From the NCBI GenBank assembly GCA_963643505.1, contig CAVIKF010000001.1, positions 124,001-188,000 of the forward strand: a stretch of DNA of 64,000 nt, read 5' to 3'. The notes under the pieces were generated by a model, which saw nothing but the letters and a program-made list of their open reading frames with translations, was not told the origin of the DNA and did not search any database. The DNA is from CAVEFW01 sp963643505. Lineage in GTDB: Bacteria > Actinomycetota > Coriobacteriia > Coriobacteriales > Eggerthellaceae. Below, piece by piece: positions 50,181 to 59,414 of the stretch (its first letter is position 1; each line of letters starts with the position of its first letter). Made by a program: the position numbers and the translations under genes.

Positions 50181-51605
50181 CTAAAGGAGCTCAACAAGCT
50201 CGGTAAAATACTCAGACGGAGTACAGGATACCATGTGGAGCTTGGTACCTGCGGCACTTTCCATGTCTGCCACGGTCATTCCGTCAAGCAAAAGGCCCTC
50301 GTCGTTCACAACCACCTCAGGGAAAGCGAACAACAGTCGCGTCTCGCTCTCGGACTTGTCGAGTCTCCCGCGTACGGCACGAGCGATGTCCTCCCCCACG
50401 AGCAGGCCCGTCACGTCCACATTGCCGCCGAAGAAGTCGTTCTTGACGAAAAGGGGCTCAAACACATCCTCAAGAGAGCACGACCTCACCTGGGGAGTAA
50501 GCACTGGGACGAGCGCCTCGCCAGCGACCATCACCACCAACGTGTCGCTTTGACGCATCGCGTCAGCAAACTTGTCCACAAGACCGAGCTCACACGCCCT
50601 TCCCCAATCGTCGAAGAAGGAGCGGACGATACCGATGCCATCCTCGAACATGCTGAAGTCCCCATACCAACGGGTGGGAGGCAACAGGTCAAGCACCTTC
50701 TCATGGTAGGCGTTGAGGTAGAACTCGTCCGCAGCGAACACCCACGGGCTTCCGATTTCCTCAAGAGCACGCTGCTGGAAAGGGGTGATGGTCGAGATGA
50801 GATCAGAGGAGCTTTCGGGCTTGTTGAAGCTTTCCAAGAACCTGCTCTGGTGCTTCGTGTATCCCAAAGGCACGATGCCGACGTTGAGGATTCCCGGGCG
50901 TTTGTAGGCCCATTCCAGAGTCTGATTGAGAACGGCGCCGTCGTTGAGGCCGGGGCAAAGGACAATCTGGGCGTGAAATTCGATACCCGCGTCAAGCAGA
51001 CGGTCAAGCGAGTCAAGACCTTTGTCGGCATGCTTACCGATCATCTCGCGGCGCACTGTCGCGTCGGAAGCGTGAAGGGAAACACGCAAGGGCGACAGGT
51101 GTTGCGCGATGATGCGCTCCTCGTCGGCGGGCGTGAGGTTGGTAAGCGTAACGAAGGTACCGGAAAGAAAGCTCAGACGGTAGTCGTCGTCTCTCAAGGT
51201 CAGGGATGGGCGTAAGCCCTCAGGCAGTTGGCGCATGAAGCAGAAGACGCAGGCGTTGCGGCAAAGCTTTATGGAGTCAAACACGACGCCGTCAAACTCG
51301 AATCCCCAATCCTCGCCCGCCTCGCGCCACAGTTCAACCTCGCCCGCCTCGCCATCCAAGTCGATATAGCCGACGGTAATCTCATCCTCAGCACTTAACC
51401 AGCGCCAGTCGATGATATCGCGAAGGGGCTCACCGTTAACGAAGGTGACAAGGACACCCGGGACAAACCCGGCATCATCAGCAGGGCTCTCGGGCAAGAC
51501 ATACTCGATGCGTGCGAAATTGACGCCCGTCGACGCACGTTCAATATCTTTTCCGGGATATTGCGACACAGCTCTACCAGAAAGCGGCTCTACAGGTAGT
51601 TCCAT
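50181..51605 (-). CDS. PDZ/radical SAM protein with DUF512
   Basis: Seen: an N-terminal PDZ-like segment (LPESPADDAGFVPGVLV), a radical SAM-like cysteine set CRNACVFCFM (CxxxCxxC, near residues 113-120), and a C-terminal DUF512 domain. 474 residues. No substrate is established for the family, which travels with der in many genomes. If the ATG at 51605 is right, it overlaps the M23 gene by 16 bases; no good ribosome site supports it, and a GTG near 51569 would remove the overlap. Confidence 0.85.
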   Translation of the reverse strand: MELPVEPLSGRAVSQYPGKDIERASTGVNFARIEYVLPESPADDAGFVPGVLVTFVNGEPLRDIIDWRWLSAEDEITVGYIDLDGEAGEVELWREAGEDWGFEFDGVVFDSIKLCRNACVFCFMRQLPEGLRPSLTLRDDDYRLSFLSGTFVTLTNLTPADEERIIAQHLSPLRVSLHASDATVRREMIGKHADKGLDSLDRLLDAGIEFHAQIVLCPGLNDGAVLNQTLEWAYKRPGILNVGIVPLGYTKHQSRFLESFNKPESSSDLISTITPFQQRALEEIGSPWVFAADEFYLNAYHEKVLDLLPPTRWYGDFSMFEDGIGIVRSFFDDWGRACELGLVDKFADAMRQSDTLVVMVAGEALVPVLTPQVRSCSLEDVFEPLFVKNDFFGGNVDVTGLLVGEDIARAVRGRLDKSESETRLLFAFPEVVVNDEGLLLDGMTVADMESAAGTKLHMVSCTPSEYFTELVELL

Positions 51606-52732
51606 GGGCTGACGGCGCTGCCGTTCAACTCGACTTGGAAATGCAGATGCGCACCGAAGGAGTTTCCGGTGTTGCCCACGGCGCCGATGTTTTGGCCGCG
51701 CGTGACATACTCGCCAACGCTTACATAGACCGCGCTGGAATGCATGTACTTCGTCACAAGTCCGTTGCCGTGGGAAATGACGATCCAGTTGCCGGCGCCG
51801 CCGTTGTATCCGCCATCGTAGGTGGCGTAGATGACCGTGCCGGACTCAGCCGCGTAATAGGGAGTACCCTCGCTTGCTGCAAGGTCGATGCCTTTGTGGA
51901 AGGAGCTGTCGAAGTCACGGTAGCCAAACCCGCTGGAGAGGGCCGCTCCCGGACAGGGGTTGCAAAACTGGCCGTTGCCAAGTTCATAGCTATCCCCTGC
52001 TCCACCGCTGTAATCGGGATCAGAACCGATCCCTTGTTGAGCCGCAGCGGCTTCGGCAGCTGCAGCGGCGGCCGCCTCGGCAGCAGCTTCCTCCTCTGCT
52101 TCGATCTCCGCGATCTCAGAGGTTATCTGGCTGGCCTGCGCGACAAGCTCGGATTGGGTGGATTCGACCTGAGCGACAAGCTCAGTGCTGAGGGCTACCT
52201 GCTCATCGGCGTTTCGCTTCTGGTTCTCATACTCTGCCTTGGCGCTTTCCGCCTCTTCCCTCACGGACTTAGCCTCGGAGACAAGCTCGGCGTTCTTCGC
52301 AGCAACCCGATTGCAATAGTCCAAGTTTGTCAGAAACTCTTGGAAAGAGGAGGAGCCGAAGAGCACGTCGAGGAAGGACGTGTTCCCTGAACGATACATG
52401 GTGGCAACACGCTTGCCGAGCTGTTCTTGCAACTCGGTTTGGCGGGCCGTGGCCGCATCGGCGCGCGAAGCGGCATCTTCCATGGCGGCCTTGGCCTCCT
52501 CGCTGGCATTTTGGGCCTCGCCCAAAGCCGTGCGGGCCTCGTTCAGCTCATTTTGTAACGTATCGATACGTGCGTAGATGGCATCAGCCTGGGATTTGAG
52601 CTCGTCCTTGGTATCGGCATGTGCAACCTCGGCTCCAAGGAGGATGAGGGCTGCAGAAATTAAAAACGCAGCCGTCACCGCGGTGAAAGCTTTGAGCAAG
52701 GAGGTAATGCCTGTCGTGAATTGGGAGTGCAT
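51590..52732 (-). CDS. Secreted coiled-coil M23 peptidoglycan endopeptidase
   Basis: EnvC/CwlO-like wall hydrolase. Seen: signal peptide (hydrophobic core near AFLISAALILLGAEVAHA), two long coiled-coil stretches (to about residue 215), an Ala/Glu-rich hinge, and a C-terminal LytM domain with HKGIDLA (metal His and Asp) and HLHFQVE. ATG 52732 is nine bases after AAAGGA; ATG 52738 is closer than ideal. Coiled-coil LytM proteins often need activation by FtsEX, not present here. Confidence 0.9.
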   Translation of the reverse strand: MHSQFTTGITSLLKAFTAVTAAFLISAALILLGAEVAHADTKDELKSQADAIYARIDTLQNELNEARTALGEAQNASEEAKAAMEDAASRADAATARQTELQEQLGKRVATMYRSGNTSFLDVLFGSSSFQEFLTNLDYCNRVAAKNAELVSEAKSVREEAESAKAEYENQKRNADEQVALSTELVAQVESTQSELVAQASQITSEIAEIEAEEEAAAEAAAAAAAEAAAAQQGIGSDPDYSGGAGDSYELGNGQFCNPCPGAALSSGFGYRDFDSSFHKGIDLAASEGTPYYAAESGTVIYATYDGGYNGGAGNWIVISHGNGLVTKYMHSSAVYVSVGEYVTRGQNIGAVGNTGNSFGAHLHFQVELNGSAVSPWNYL

Positions 52733-52774
52733 GTACATCAGTCCTTTACTGTGATCAAGGCTTGATTGTACCAG

Positions 52775-53617
52775 CTACGAGAAAAGATTCTCCAACGTGC
52801 AAATAATCTCTGCAATTTGGTCTTGGGGCGTACTTGCGCCGGCAGTGACCCCGACACGCTCGCATCCCGCAAACATCGCGCTCGACAACTCCTCGGGAGA
52901 CTCGACATGGTAGGAGCGCTCACAACAAGAGGAGCAAATCTCGGCCAGTCGCCTCGTGTTCGATGAGTTCTTCCCACCGAGGACGACCATGGCGTCCACA
53001 CGACAAGCCAACCTCATGGCGGCATCCTGGCGCTCGGCGGTTGCACCACAAATCGTGTTTACGACCTCGAGTTCCACCCCTTGGCTCTCAATGGCGTCAA
53101 CCACCTCCTCTAACACGGCCTTGCGCTGGGTTGTCTGGACGACGACACCGACGCGGGCGGGGAGGTCAACCGGGACCTCTTGGGCACCGCCGACAACGAC
53201 GACCGACGCTCCCTCACGCCCAGCCCACGCAACAAGACCCTCAACCTCGGGGTGGCTCTTCTCCCCTACCACGACGACCATACGCCCGTCGGCGGCAAGC
53301 CTCGCAGCTGCCATTTGGGCACGGAGGACGAAAGGGCACGTGGCGTCGACGACCTCAAGAGCCCTTGCCTCAAGCTCGGCACGGACCTCAGGAATCACCC
53401 CGTGGCTTCGTATCACCACCGTCGGTGAGGTCACTTCGGCCAGGGTGGAGGCCACGTCGATGCCGCGGGCGCGAAACCCTTCCACAACGCGGGGGTTATG
53501 GATGATGGGACCTAAGGTCGTCGCCGCTTTACCGGCATCGACGATACCGTTGACAAGGTCGATGGCACGTTTGACGCCAAAACAGGTTCCGGCATGGGAT
53601 GCGAGGAGGACCTCCAT
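52775..53617 (-). CDS. ispH: 4-hydroxy-3-methylbut-2-enyl diphosphate reductase
   Basis: [4Fe-4S] enzyme, last step of the MEP isoprenoid pathway, feeding undecaprenyl and menaquinone chains. Cluster cysteines appear in GTCFGVKRA, ATCPFV and TICGAT; RSHGV and GGKNSSNT are the substrate motifs, and TAGASTP closes the fold. ATG 53617 (280 residues) is five bases after AAGGAG, overlapping the plsC end. Confidence 0.96.
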   Translation of the reverse strand: MEVLLASHAGTCFGVKRAIDLVNGIVDAGKAATTLGPIIHNPRVVEGFRARGIDVASTLAEVTSPTVVIRSHGVIPEVRAELEARALEVVDATCPFVLRAQMAAARLAADGRMVVVVGEKSHPEVEGLVAWAGREGASVVVVGGAQEVPVDLPARVGVVVQTTQRKAVLEEVVDAIESQGVELEVVNTICGATAERQDAAMRLACRVDAMVVLGGKNSSNTRRLAEICSSCCERSYHVESPEELSSAMFAGCERVGVTAGASTPQDQIAEIICTLENLFS

Positions 53618-53619
53618 GA

Positions 53620-54495
53620 TCACTCCTTGTCGGACGCGGACGGGCGAGGCGCGCAGACGGCCTCACTACGCGAGACGACCCCACTACGCGAGGCGGCAAG
53701 CTCCAAGGCATCGTGGATAGGAATGGGGTGGGCCGCAAAGAGGGCCGTGTAATCCTTGCCATCCGGGAAGAGGGCGACCATGTCAACCTCCTCGCGATCA
53801 ACCCGTTGGTTCAAGGCGAAGCACTCCCTCATGCAATACCACGTATATGCATCCAGGCGCTCCCTCTTATCGACGAACTCAAAGTCCTCCAGCAAGACGG
53901 GGTCGCCAAATTCCACCGAGAGTTTCGGGAAGCGGACAAACTTGCCCTTTTGCTTCACAAACTCGGCATTGCGCACAGTCAGCGGCATGATGGGAGCCTT
54001 GCCCATCTTGGCGATGAGACCGGCCCCGGCATGGATTTCAGGAGCGCGATCGCTCTTTCCGCGTCGGGTTCCCTCAGGCATGATCCCCACGATCTCGCCC
54101 TCCTTGAGCATGCGCGCAGCGCGCTTGATGGAGGTGCGGTCCGCGGTATCGCGCGAGACAGGAAAAGCGCCGACACGGGAGATGATTTGGCCGAGAAGGC
54201 CGCCTCCGTTGTCAAACAGGGTATCGCGAGCCATAAAACGCACCCATTGGGGCGTGCGAGCAGCGACCCAGATACAGATCACATCCAAAAAAGACGTGTG
54301 ATTGCTCACGCAGACGAGTCCTTGGCCTTGGAACGCCCGCAATTTCTCCCGCCCGTCCACGCGAAGGCGAAAGCAAACCTTCAAGATCACGAGGAAGAAC
54401 ACGTACAAGACGTTGCCGCACCAATGGGGGATGTGCTTCTTGCCGTCGTGGCCACAAATCGGCATATCCCACATCTCTTTTGAGGAAAGGAACAC
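53620..54495 (-). CDS. plsC: 1-acyl-sn-glycerol-3-phosphate acyltransferase
   Basis: Forms phosphatidic acid. Seen: NHTSFLD (HX4D), a hydrophobic N-terminal helix, RDTADRTS..., and PEGTRRGK. 291 residues. The GTG start has AAGGAG at six bases. Near the C-terminus two 18-base direct repeats (CACTACGCGAG at 53664 and 53682) give a repeated SRSxxV. Confidence 0.92.
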   Translation of the reverse strand: MFLSSKEMWDMPICGHDGKKHIPHWCGNVLYVFFLVILKVCFRLRVDGREKLRAFQGQGLVCVSNHTSFLDVICIWVAARTPQWVRFMARDTLFDNGGGLLGQIISRVGAFPVSRDTADRTSIKRAARMLKEGEIVGIMPEGTRRGKSDRAPEIHAGAGLIAKMGKAPIMPLTVRNAEFVKQKGKFVRFPKLSVEFGDPVLLEDFEFVDKRERLDAYTWYCMRECFALNQRVDREEVDMVALFPDGKDYTALFAAHPIPIHDALELAASRSGVVSRSEAVCAPRPSASDKE

Positions 54496-54527
54496 GATAT
54501 ACTCCTTGGTTCATCGGGCGGTGCCGT

Positions 54528-55199
54528 TTATTGGGCAGCGTGACCGAGGGCGCAGATCTTCTCCACGACCTCGTCAAAAGTGAAGTCAGTGGAGTCGAGC
54601 ATGACCGCATCGTCGGCCGGGCGAAGAGGGGCGGTCGCGCGGGTGGAGTCTGCCTTGTCGCGGCGCCTGAGATCGGCCAAGACCTCGTCGAAGTCAACAG
54701 ACCCGACACCGCGCTCCTTGTTTTGGCCCACGCGACGGCGGGCGCGCTCCTCGTCGGTAGCGGTGAGGAACACCTTGACCTCGGCGCCTGGGAACACGAC
54801 GGTCCCGATGTCACGCCCCTCCACGACGTAGTCGCCGGCAAGGCCGATGCGGCGTTGTTGTCCCAAGAGGGCCGATCGGACCTCGGGGGTCGCGGAGACC
54901 GGGGTAACCGCCTTGTCAATCTCGGCAGTACGGATAGCGTCGGTGACCTCGGTACCAGCAATGAATACGCGGCGCGGGATGGGATCGCCCTCTTCGTGGG
55001 CAAACGAGATCTCACACTCGAGGGAGATGCGCTCAAGCCCCGCTGCGTCATCGAGGGCGATGCCCTCATCGAGAGCCTTCCAGGCGATGGCGCGGTACAT
55101 GGCGCCGGTGTCGAGGCAAGAGAACCCCAACTTCTTGGCAACCGCCTTTGCTACCGTGGATTTACCGGCACCACTGGGGCCGTCAATTGCGATGATCAT
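54528..55199 (-). CDS. cmk: Cytidylate kinase
   Basis: Phosphorylates CMP/dCMP. Seen: MIIAIDGPSGAGKST P-loop at the start, LDTGAMYRA, the lid with GRDIGTVVFP and R-rich DxxxRA. Start ATG 55199 (223 residues), overlapping the aroA stop by four bases (ATGA); longer frame is aroA antisense. aroA-cmk adjacency is common. Confidence 0.96.
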   Translation of the reverse strand: MIIAIDGPSGAGKSTVAKAVAKKLGFSCLDTGAMYRAIAWKALDEGIALDDAAGLERISLECEISFAHEEGDPIPRRVFIAGTEVTDAIRTAEIDKAVTPVSATPEVRSALLGQQRRIGLAGDYVVEGRDIGTVVFPGAEVKVFLTATDEERARRRVGQNKERGVGSVDFDEVLADLRRRDKADSTRATAPLRPADDAVMLDSTDFTFDEVVEKICALGHAAQ

Positions 55200-56587
55200 T
55201 GCGCAAACCTTTCCATGTCGTTTTGGAACGTGGGGTAGCTGATCCCCACGCACTCGTAGTCGATGATGGTCACAGGCGCCGTGCCGGTCATACCGACAAG
55301 GGCCCAAGTCATGGCGAGACGATGGTCTCCTAGGGAATCGAAGGTAAGGGGTACATCGAAGGTAAGGGCGGGGTTGCCCTCGATGTGCAGGTCATCCCCC
55401 TCCCCCCAAGCCTTGACGCCAAGGATGGCGAGGCCATCGATGATGGCTTGGAAACGGTCAGTCTCCTTGACGCGCAACTCCCCGGCGCCACGAAACACCG
55501 TCTCTCCCGTCGCGCGGGCTGCGACCAGGGACAGGACAGGGATCTCGTCCACCATGCCCGCGATGGCTTTTGATTCGACGACGCAACCGCGGAGCCGTGG
55601 GGTATAGCGGACATGCACATCCCCGCTCGGTTCACCGGCCGCCATCGCCGTTTGCGTGGACTCGATCTGGACGCCCAAGGATCGCAGGACGTCGATATAG
55701 CCGACACGAGCCGCGTTGAGACTGATATTGGTGATAGTCAAGTTACTCCCAGGCGCAAGAACCGCAGCGCATACCGGAAACGCCGAGGAGGACGGATCGC
55801 CAGGGACCACGACGTCACAAGCATGCATGGTCTGGGGACCGGTGACCTCGGCCCAGCAAGGACCGTGCTCGACATCTACCCCAAAGCCTGGCAACATGAG
55901 CTCGGTATGGTTGCGCGAAGCCGCGGGCTCTTCCACCCTCGTCTTTCCTTGGGCGAACACCCCCGCCAGCAAAAGGGCGGTTTTGAGCTGGGCTGACGCG
56001 ACGGGGCTTTGGTAGGAAAGCGAGCGGAGCGCCTTTGATCCGCGAACAACCAAAGGCAACGTGTCGCGCTCTTTAGGGGTAAACGTCGCGCCCATCTTAG
56101 AGAGGGGGTCGGTGATACGTCTCATGGGACGTGCGCTCAAAGAGGCGTCCCCCACAAGTTCGACTTCCTCATCCCAAGGGGCCAAAACGCCCATGAGCAG
56201 GCGCGTCGTCGTGCCAGAGTTGCCGCAATCAATCGCGTCGCCGGGACTTGACGGACCTTTATCTCCCCACCCTGTGACAGTTCCGGCAAGGCTACCGTCT
56301 TTTTGTTTTGCAAGGTCGACAACAGCTCCCAAGGCACGAACGGCACCGATGGAGGACCGGACGTCAGCAGAGTCCAGGACCCCTTTAAGGTGGGAGGCAC
56401 CTTCTGCCATGGCGCCGAGGAGCACCGCACGGTGGGAGATGGACTTGTCCCCCGGCACGCTACCGACACCGGTCAGCGGGGCACCCAGCGGCTTGACGAG
56501 GGTGGCAGGCGGGGCGGGAGCGGGATTGACGAGGGCAGATGGCGGAGCGGCCTCAGGATTGACGAGGGTGGACGAAGCCTTAGACAT
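55196..56587 (-). CDS. aroA: 3-phosphoshikimate 1-carboxyvinyltransferase (EPSP synthase)
   Basis: Shikimate-pathway step producing EPSP. Seen: GSVPGDKSISHRA (43-55), GNSGTTTRLL, SARPMRRI, and the C-terminal DHRLAMTW. Start ATG 56587, with AAGGAG in the tyrA end, gives 463 residues, overlapping tyrA by eight bases. Unusual: residues 6-38 are three 11-residue Pro-rich repeats of form (S/A)xLVNPxxAPP ahead of the catalytic core. A further 18-bp repeat (ATCGAAGGTAAGGG at 55337 and 55355) gives LTFDVPLTFDS near the C-terminus. Confidence 0.95.
   Translation of the reverse strand: MSKASSTLVNPEAAPPSALVNPAPAPPATLVKPLGAPLTGVGSVPGDKSISHRAVLLGAMAEGASHLKGVLDSADVRSSIGAVRALGAVVDLAKQKDGSLAGTVTGWGDKGPSSPGDAIDCGNSGTTTRLLMGVLAPWDEEVELVGDASLSARPMRRITDPLSKMGATFTPKERDTLPLVVRGSKALRSLSYQSPVASAQLKTALLLAGVFAQGKTRVEEPAASRNHTELMLPGFGVDVEHGPCWAEVTGPQTMHACDVVVPGDPSSSAFPVCAAVLAPGSNLTITNISLNAARVGYIDVLRSLGVQIESTQTAMAAGEPSGDVHVRYTPRLRGCVVESKAIAGMVDEIPVLSLVAARATGETVFRGAGELRVKETDRFQAIIDGLAILGVKAWGEGDDLHIEGNPALTFDVPLTFDSLGDHRLAMTWALVGMTGTAPVTIIDYECVGISYPTFQNDMERFAQ
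56474..56572 (-). repeat. 33-bp tandem repeats encoding the AroA N-terminal tail
   Basis: Three imperfect 33-base units code for STLVNPEAAPP, SALVNPAPAPP and ATLVKPLGAPL. They precede the conserved EPSP synthase core and look like recent in-frame duplication. Confidence 0.8.
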
Positions 56588-57740
56588 TGCTGTGCTCCTT
56601 CGCAGAGAGCGGATGGAAGGAGACGCTGTACCCAGCTTTGATAAGTTGGAGCGACAACTTTCCGACATCGCCCTCGTCGGTAAAGATCATGGACAGGACA
56701 GCGCTGTCCTCGGTGACATGGTCGATCTCGATGGATTGGATGTTGCAACCCACGCTGCTCGCGATGGTAGTGACTTCCGCGACGACGCCACGACGATCCT
56801 CCATGGGGATGCGCACCTCCAACAGGTCCTCCGTAGAAGGAACCCACACGGCAGGCAGGGCGCGACGAGCCTCGGACGCTTGCTCCAAAAGCTGCGTCAC
56901 CTGCTCCTTGTCGCCCTTCTCTATGGCCTCCCTGAAGGAGTCGAGGATGCCGGTCATCTCCGACAACCCGCTGCAAAGGGCCTCTGCGTTGTCGAAGGCT
57001 ATGCCGCACCAAAGTCTCGGGCTGCCCGCAGCGATGCGGGTGGAGTCCTTGAAGCCACCGGCAGCAAGACGCATGAGGGCCTGTTGGTCATCAGCATGAC
57101 GGCTCGCGAGGGTCACCAAGGACGATGCGACGAAGTGGGGCACATGGCTCACCACGGCCACAGCAGCGTCGTGGTCCTCGCGATCAAGAGACACCACACG
57201 GGCGCCAAGACCGCAGATAAGGGTGTGAAGGCGCTGGAAGTGCTCCGCAGGCGTGCTGGCGTCAGGACACAAGATCCAATGGGCACCCTTGAACATGTCC
57301 GGCTTCGCACCCTTGATTCCATTGATCTCCGAACCCGCCATGGGATGGCCGGGAACATAGTTCTCAGGATGGGGAAGGATCTCCTTGGCAGCGGTGCTGA
57401 TGTGGGATTTTGTTGAAGCTGTGTCGGTGATGACGCCGCCAAAACCCCAATCCGCCAACAAGTGGAGATATTCGGGGACGACGGGCACCGGCGTAGCGAT
57501 GATGACGAGGTCGGCAACGTTGCGGACAAAGGCGGCGAGTCTCGGATCGTCAGCGGCGTAGGCCTCGTCGGCCCAACCCTTCTCCTTCGCAATCTCGCAG
57601 GTCTCCTCACAAGAATCGACACCAACTATGGTCATGGCAGGATATGCGTCCCTTAAGGCAGCTGCCGTGGAGGCGCCTATGAGGCCAAGCCCCATGATGG
57701 CCACCGCGTTGAAACCGTGCTGCTTTTCTGCTTGTCCCAT
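56580..57740 (-). CDS. tyrA: Prephenate dehydrogenase with ACT domain
   Basis: Oxidative decarboxylation of prephenate for tyrosine. Seen: IMGLGLIGAS nucleotide loop, TDTASTKS, HPMAGSE, and a C-terminal ACT domain (EVRIPMEDRRGVVAEVTTI), probably for tyrosine feedback. 386 residues. The last codons hold the aroA ribosome site, so the pair is coupled. Confidence 0.95.
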   Translation of the reverse strand: MGQAEKQHGFNAVAIMGLGLIGASTAAALRDAYPAMTIVGVDSCEETCEIAKEKGWADEAYAADDPRLAAFVRNVADLVIIATPVPVVPEYLHLLADWGFGGVITDTASTKSHISTAAKEILPHPENYVPGHPMAGSEINGIKGAKPDMFKGAHWILCPDASTPAEHFQRLHTLICGLGARVVSLDREDHDAAVAVVSHVPHFVASSLVTLASRHADDQQALMRLAAGGFKDSTRIAAGSPRLWCGIAFDNAEALCSGLSEMTGILDSFREAIEKGDKEQVTQLLEQASEARRALPAVWVPSTEDLLEVRIPMEDRRGVVAEVTTIASSVGCNIQSIEIDHVTEDSAVLSMIFTDEGDVGKLSLQLIKAGYSVSFHPLSAKEHSNV

Positions 57741-57851
57741 CTTTCCCTACGTCCTTGTGCGTCCTTACCGGAACTTAAACCGTTTTTATCAACCACCCAT
57801 TGTAGCGCAAGGCAAGGGAGGCTACCGAGGTTTCTGGCATGCGCCGCGACG

Positions 57852-58592
57852 CTACATGCCCGCGGCCTCTCGAAGCCGAGCCATCTCATCGTCGTCCAAG
57901 AGTCTCCATGCCCCACCCTCAAGGCTGCCAAGGGAAATCGGGCCAAAATCGCTACGATGCAACTCCACGACGTCGTGGCCCACCGCTGCGCACATCTTGC
58001 GGATCTGACGGTTGATGCCCTCGCGAATGCCGATTCTGAGCAGGGAGTTTTTACCCGTCTCAAGCAATTCGACCTCAGCAGGTTGGGTCACCACAAGCTT
58101 GTTCTTCCCCGACTCGATGCGCACCCCCGTCCGCAACAGGTGGGTCTCATGGCGAGTCGGCGTCCCCTCCACTCTGACGAGATACTGCTTGAGGACATGA
58201 TGGCTCGGGTGGAGGAGCTGGTTTCCGAGTTGGCCGTTGGTCGTAAATAGAAGCAGGCCGGACGTGTTGCGGTCAAGGCGGCCCACCGGATAGAGTCCCG
58301 GGTAGGTGTCCACAGGGATAAGACTTGCGACGCACGTCCTTCCCTGGGGATCGTCCATGGTTGTCACGACATCGAGGGGCTTGTTGAGTATGAGGACGAC
58401 GTCCTGGTCGGAAACCACGACGGTGCGACCGTCTACCTTCACGACGTCCGTATCGGGGTCTATCTTGGTGCCGAGCTTGTCCGCGACGACACCGTTGACC
58501 GTGATACGACCGTCCGTGATGTAGGTCTCGCTCTCACGGCGCGATGCCACGCCCGCACGCGCCAAAAAGCGTTGAAGGCGCATCTCACTCAT
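57852..58592 (-). CDS. rluB: Ribosomal large-subunit pseudouridine synthase, RsuA/RluB family
   Basis: Makes a pseudouridine in rRNA (23S for RluB-type; the exact position cannot be told here). Seen: N-terminal S4 domain (RLQRFLARAGVASRRESE), catalytic GRLDRNTSGLLLFTTNG with the Asp, and KP(LDVV). ATG 58592 lies six bases after GAGG and overlaps scpB by eight bases. scpA-scpB-rluB is a conserved trio. Confidence 0.92.
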   Translation of the reverse strand: MSEMRLQRFLARAGVASRRESETYITDGRITVNGVVADKLGTKIDPDTDVVKVDGRTVVVSDQDVVLILNKPLDVVTTMDDPQGRTCVASLIPVDTYPGLYPVGRLDRNTSGLLLFTTNGQLGNQLLHPSHHVLKQYLVRVEGTPTRHETHLLRTGVRIESGKNKLVVTQPAEVELLETGKNSLLRIGIREGINRQIRKMCAAVGHDVVELHRSDFGPISLGSLEGGAWRLLDDDEMARLREAAGM

Positions 58593-59394
58593 CGTCATCC
58601 TCGAACACAAGGGAATCGAAATCGATCTTTTCGACCGTGCCCGACATCTGGGCGAGCGCTTGTACCAACAAGGAATTGGGTGACGGCTCTACGGCGACAT
58701 TGGCCACGTTAACGGAGTCGGCCTCGTCGTCTTCAAGATCAAACACGACCCGGTCAAGCGGGCTTGCGCCCTCCTCCAAAGGCTCCTCGTCCTCATACAT
58801 GACCACGTCATCGGCGACGCGATGGGCACTCAGACGCTCGCGAATGAGGGTGCGGGTCTCCTCGTCGGGGGCAAACTCCTCCAACGGCGGCAAATCCGCG
58901 ACGGAGCGAAGACCGAACTTCTCGAGGAATGCGGTGGAGGTCGCATAGAGCACAGGATTACCTGGGGAGTCAGCCACACCCGCTTCGCGCAACAGGCCCT
59001 TTTCCACCAGAGAGTTGATTGGGGAATCGGAGCTCACGCCACGAATAGAGGAAACCTGGGCGCGGGTCGTCGGTTGCGTGTAGGCGACGATGGCAAGGGT
59101 CTCGAGGGCGGCTGTGGTAAGTTTGCGCGTATCCCAAGAGATGACGTACTTCTCGATGAGCTCGTGGTACACGGGGTGCGTAAACATTCTCCACCCGCCT
59201 GCAACCTCGCGCAACTGCACGCCGCGATTGGCGGCAGCGAGGCTTTCTTGCAAGTTGTCCAAGTGCCTCTCGACCTCGATCACGTCGATTTCGAGCATCT
59301 CTGCCAAGCGCAGGGCGCTCACCGGCTCGTCCGTCACGAACAACAGGGCCTCAAGGGCGCCTTCCATCTGGTCACTTTGCAAACCTAGGAACAT
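58585..59394 (-). CDS. scpB: Segregation and condensation protein B
   Basis: Partner of ScpA and SMC in condensin. Seen: ALEALLFVTDEPVSALRLAEML and RALETLAIVAYTQPTTRAQV-type winged helices, SVEKGLLREAG. 269 residues, longer than usual through an acidic C-terminal tail (about 190-269). AGGAG precedes the ATG. Confidence 0.94.
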   Translation of the reverse strand: MFLGLQSDQMEGALEALLFVTDEPVSALRLAEMLEIDVIEVERHLDNLQESLAAANRGVQLREVAGGWRMFTHPVYHELIEKYVISWDTRKLTTAALETLAIVAYTQPTTRAQVSSIRGVSSDSPINSLVEKGLLREAGVADSPGNPVLYATSTAFLEKFGLRSVADLPPLEEFAPDEETRTLIRERLSAHRVADDVVMYEDEEPLEEGASPLDRVVFDLEDDEADSVNVANVAVEPSPNSLLVQALAQMSGTVEKIDFDSLVFEDDDE

Positions 59395-59414
59395 CTCACT
59401 CCTATCTTACATTC

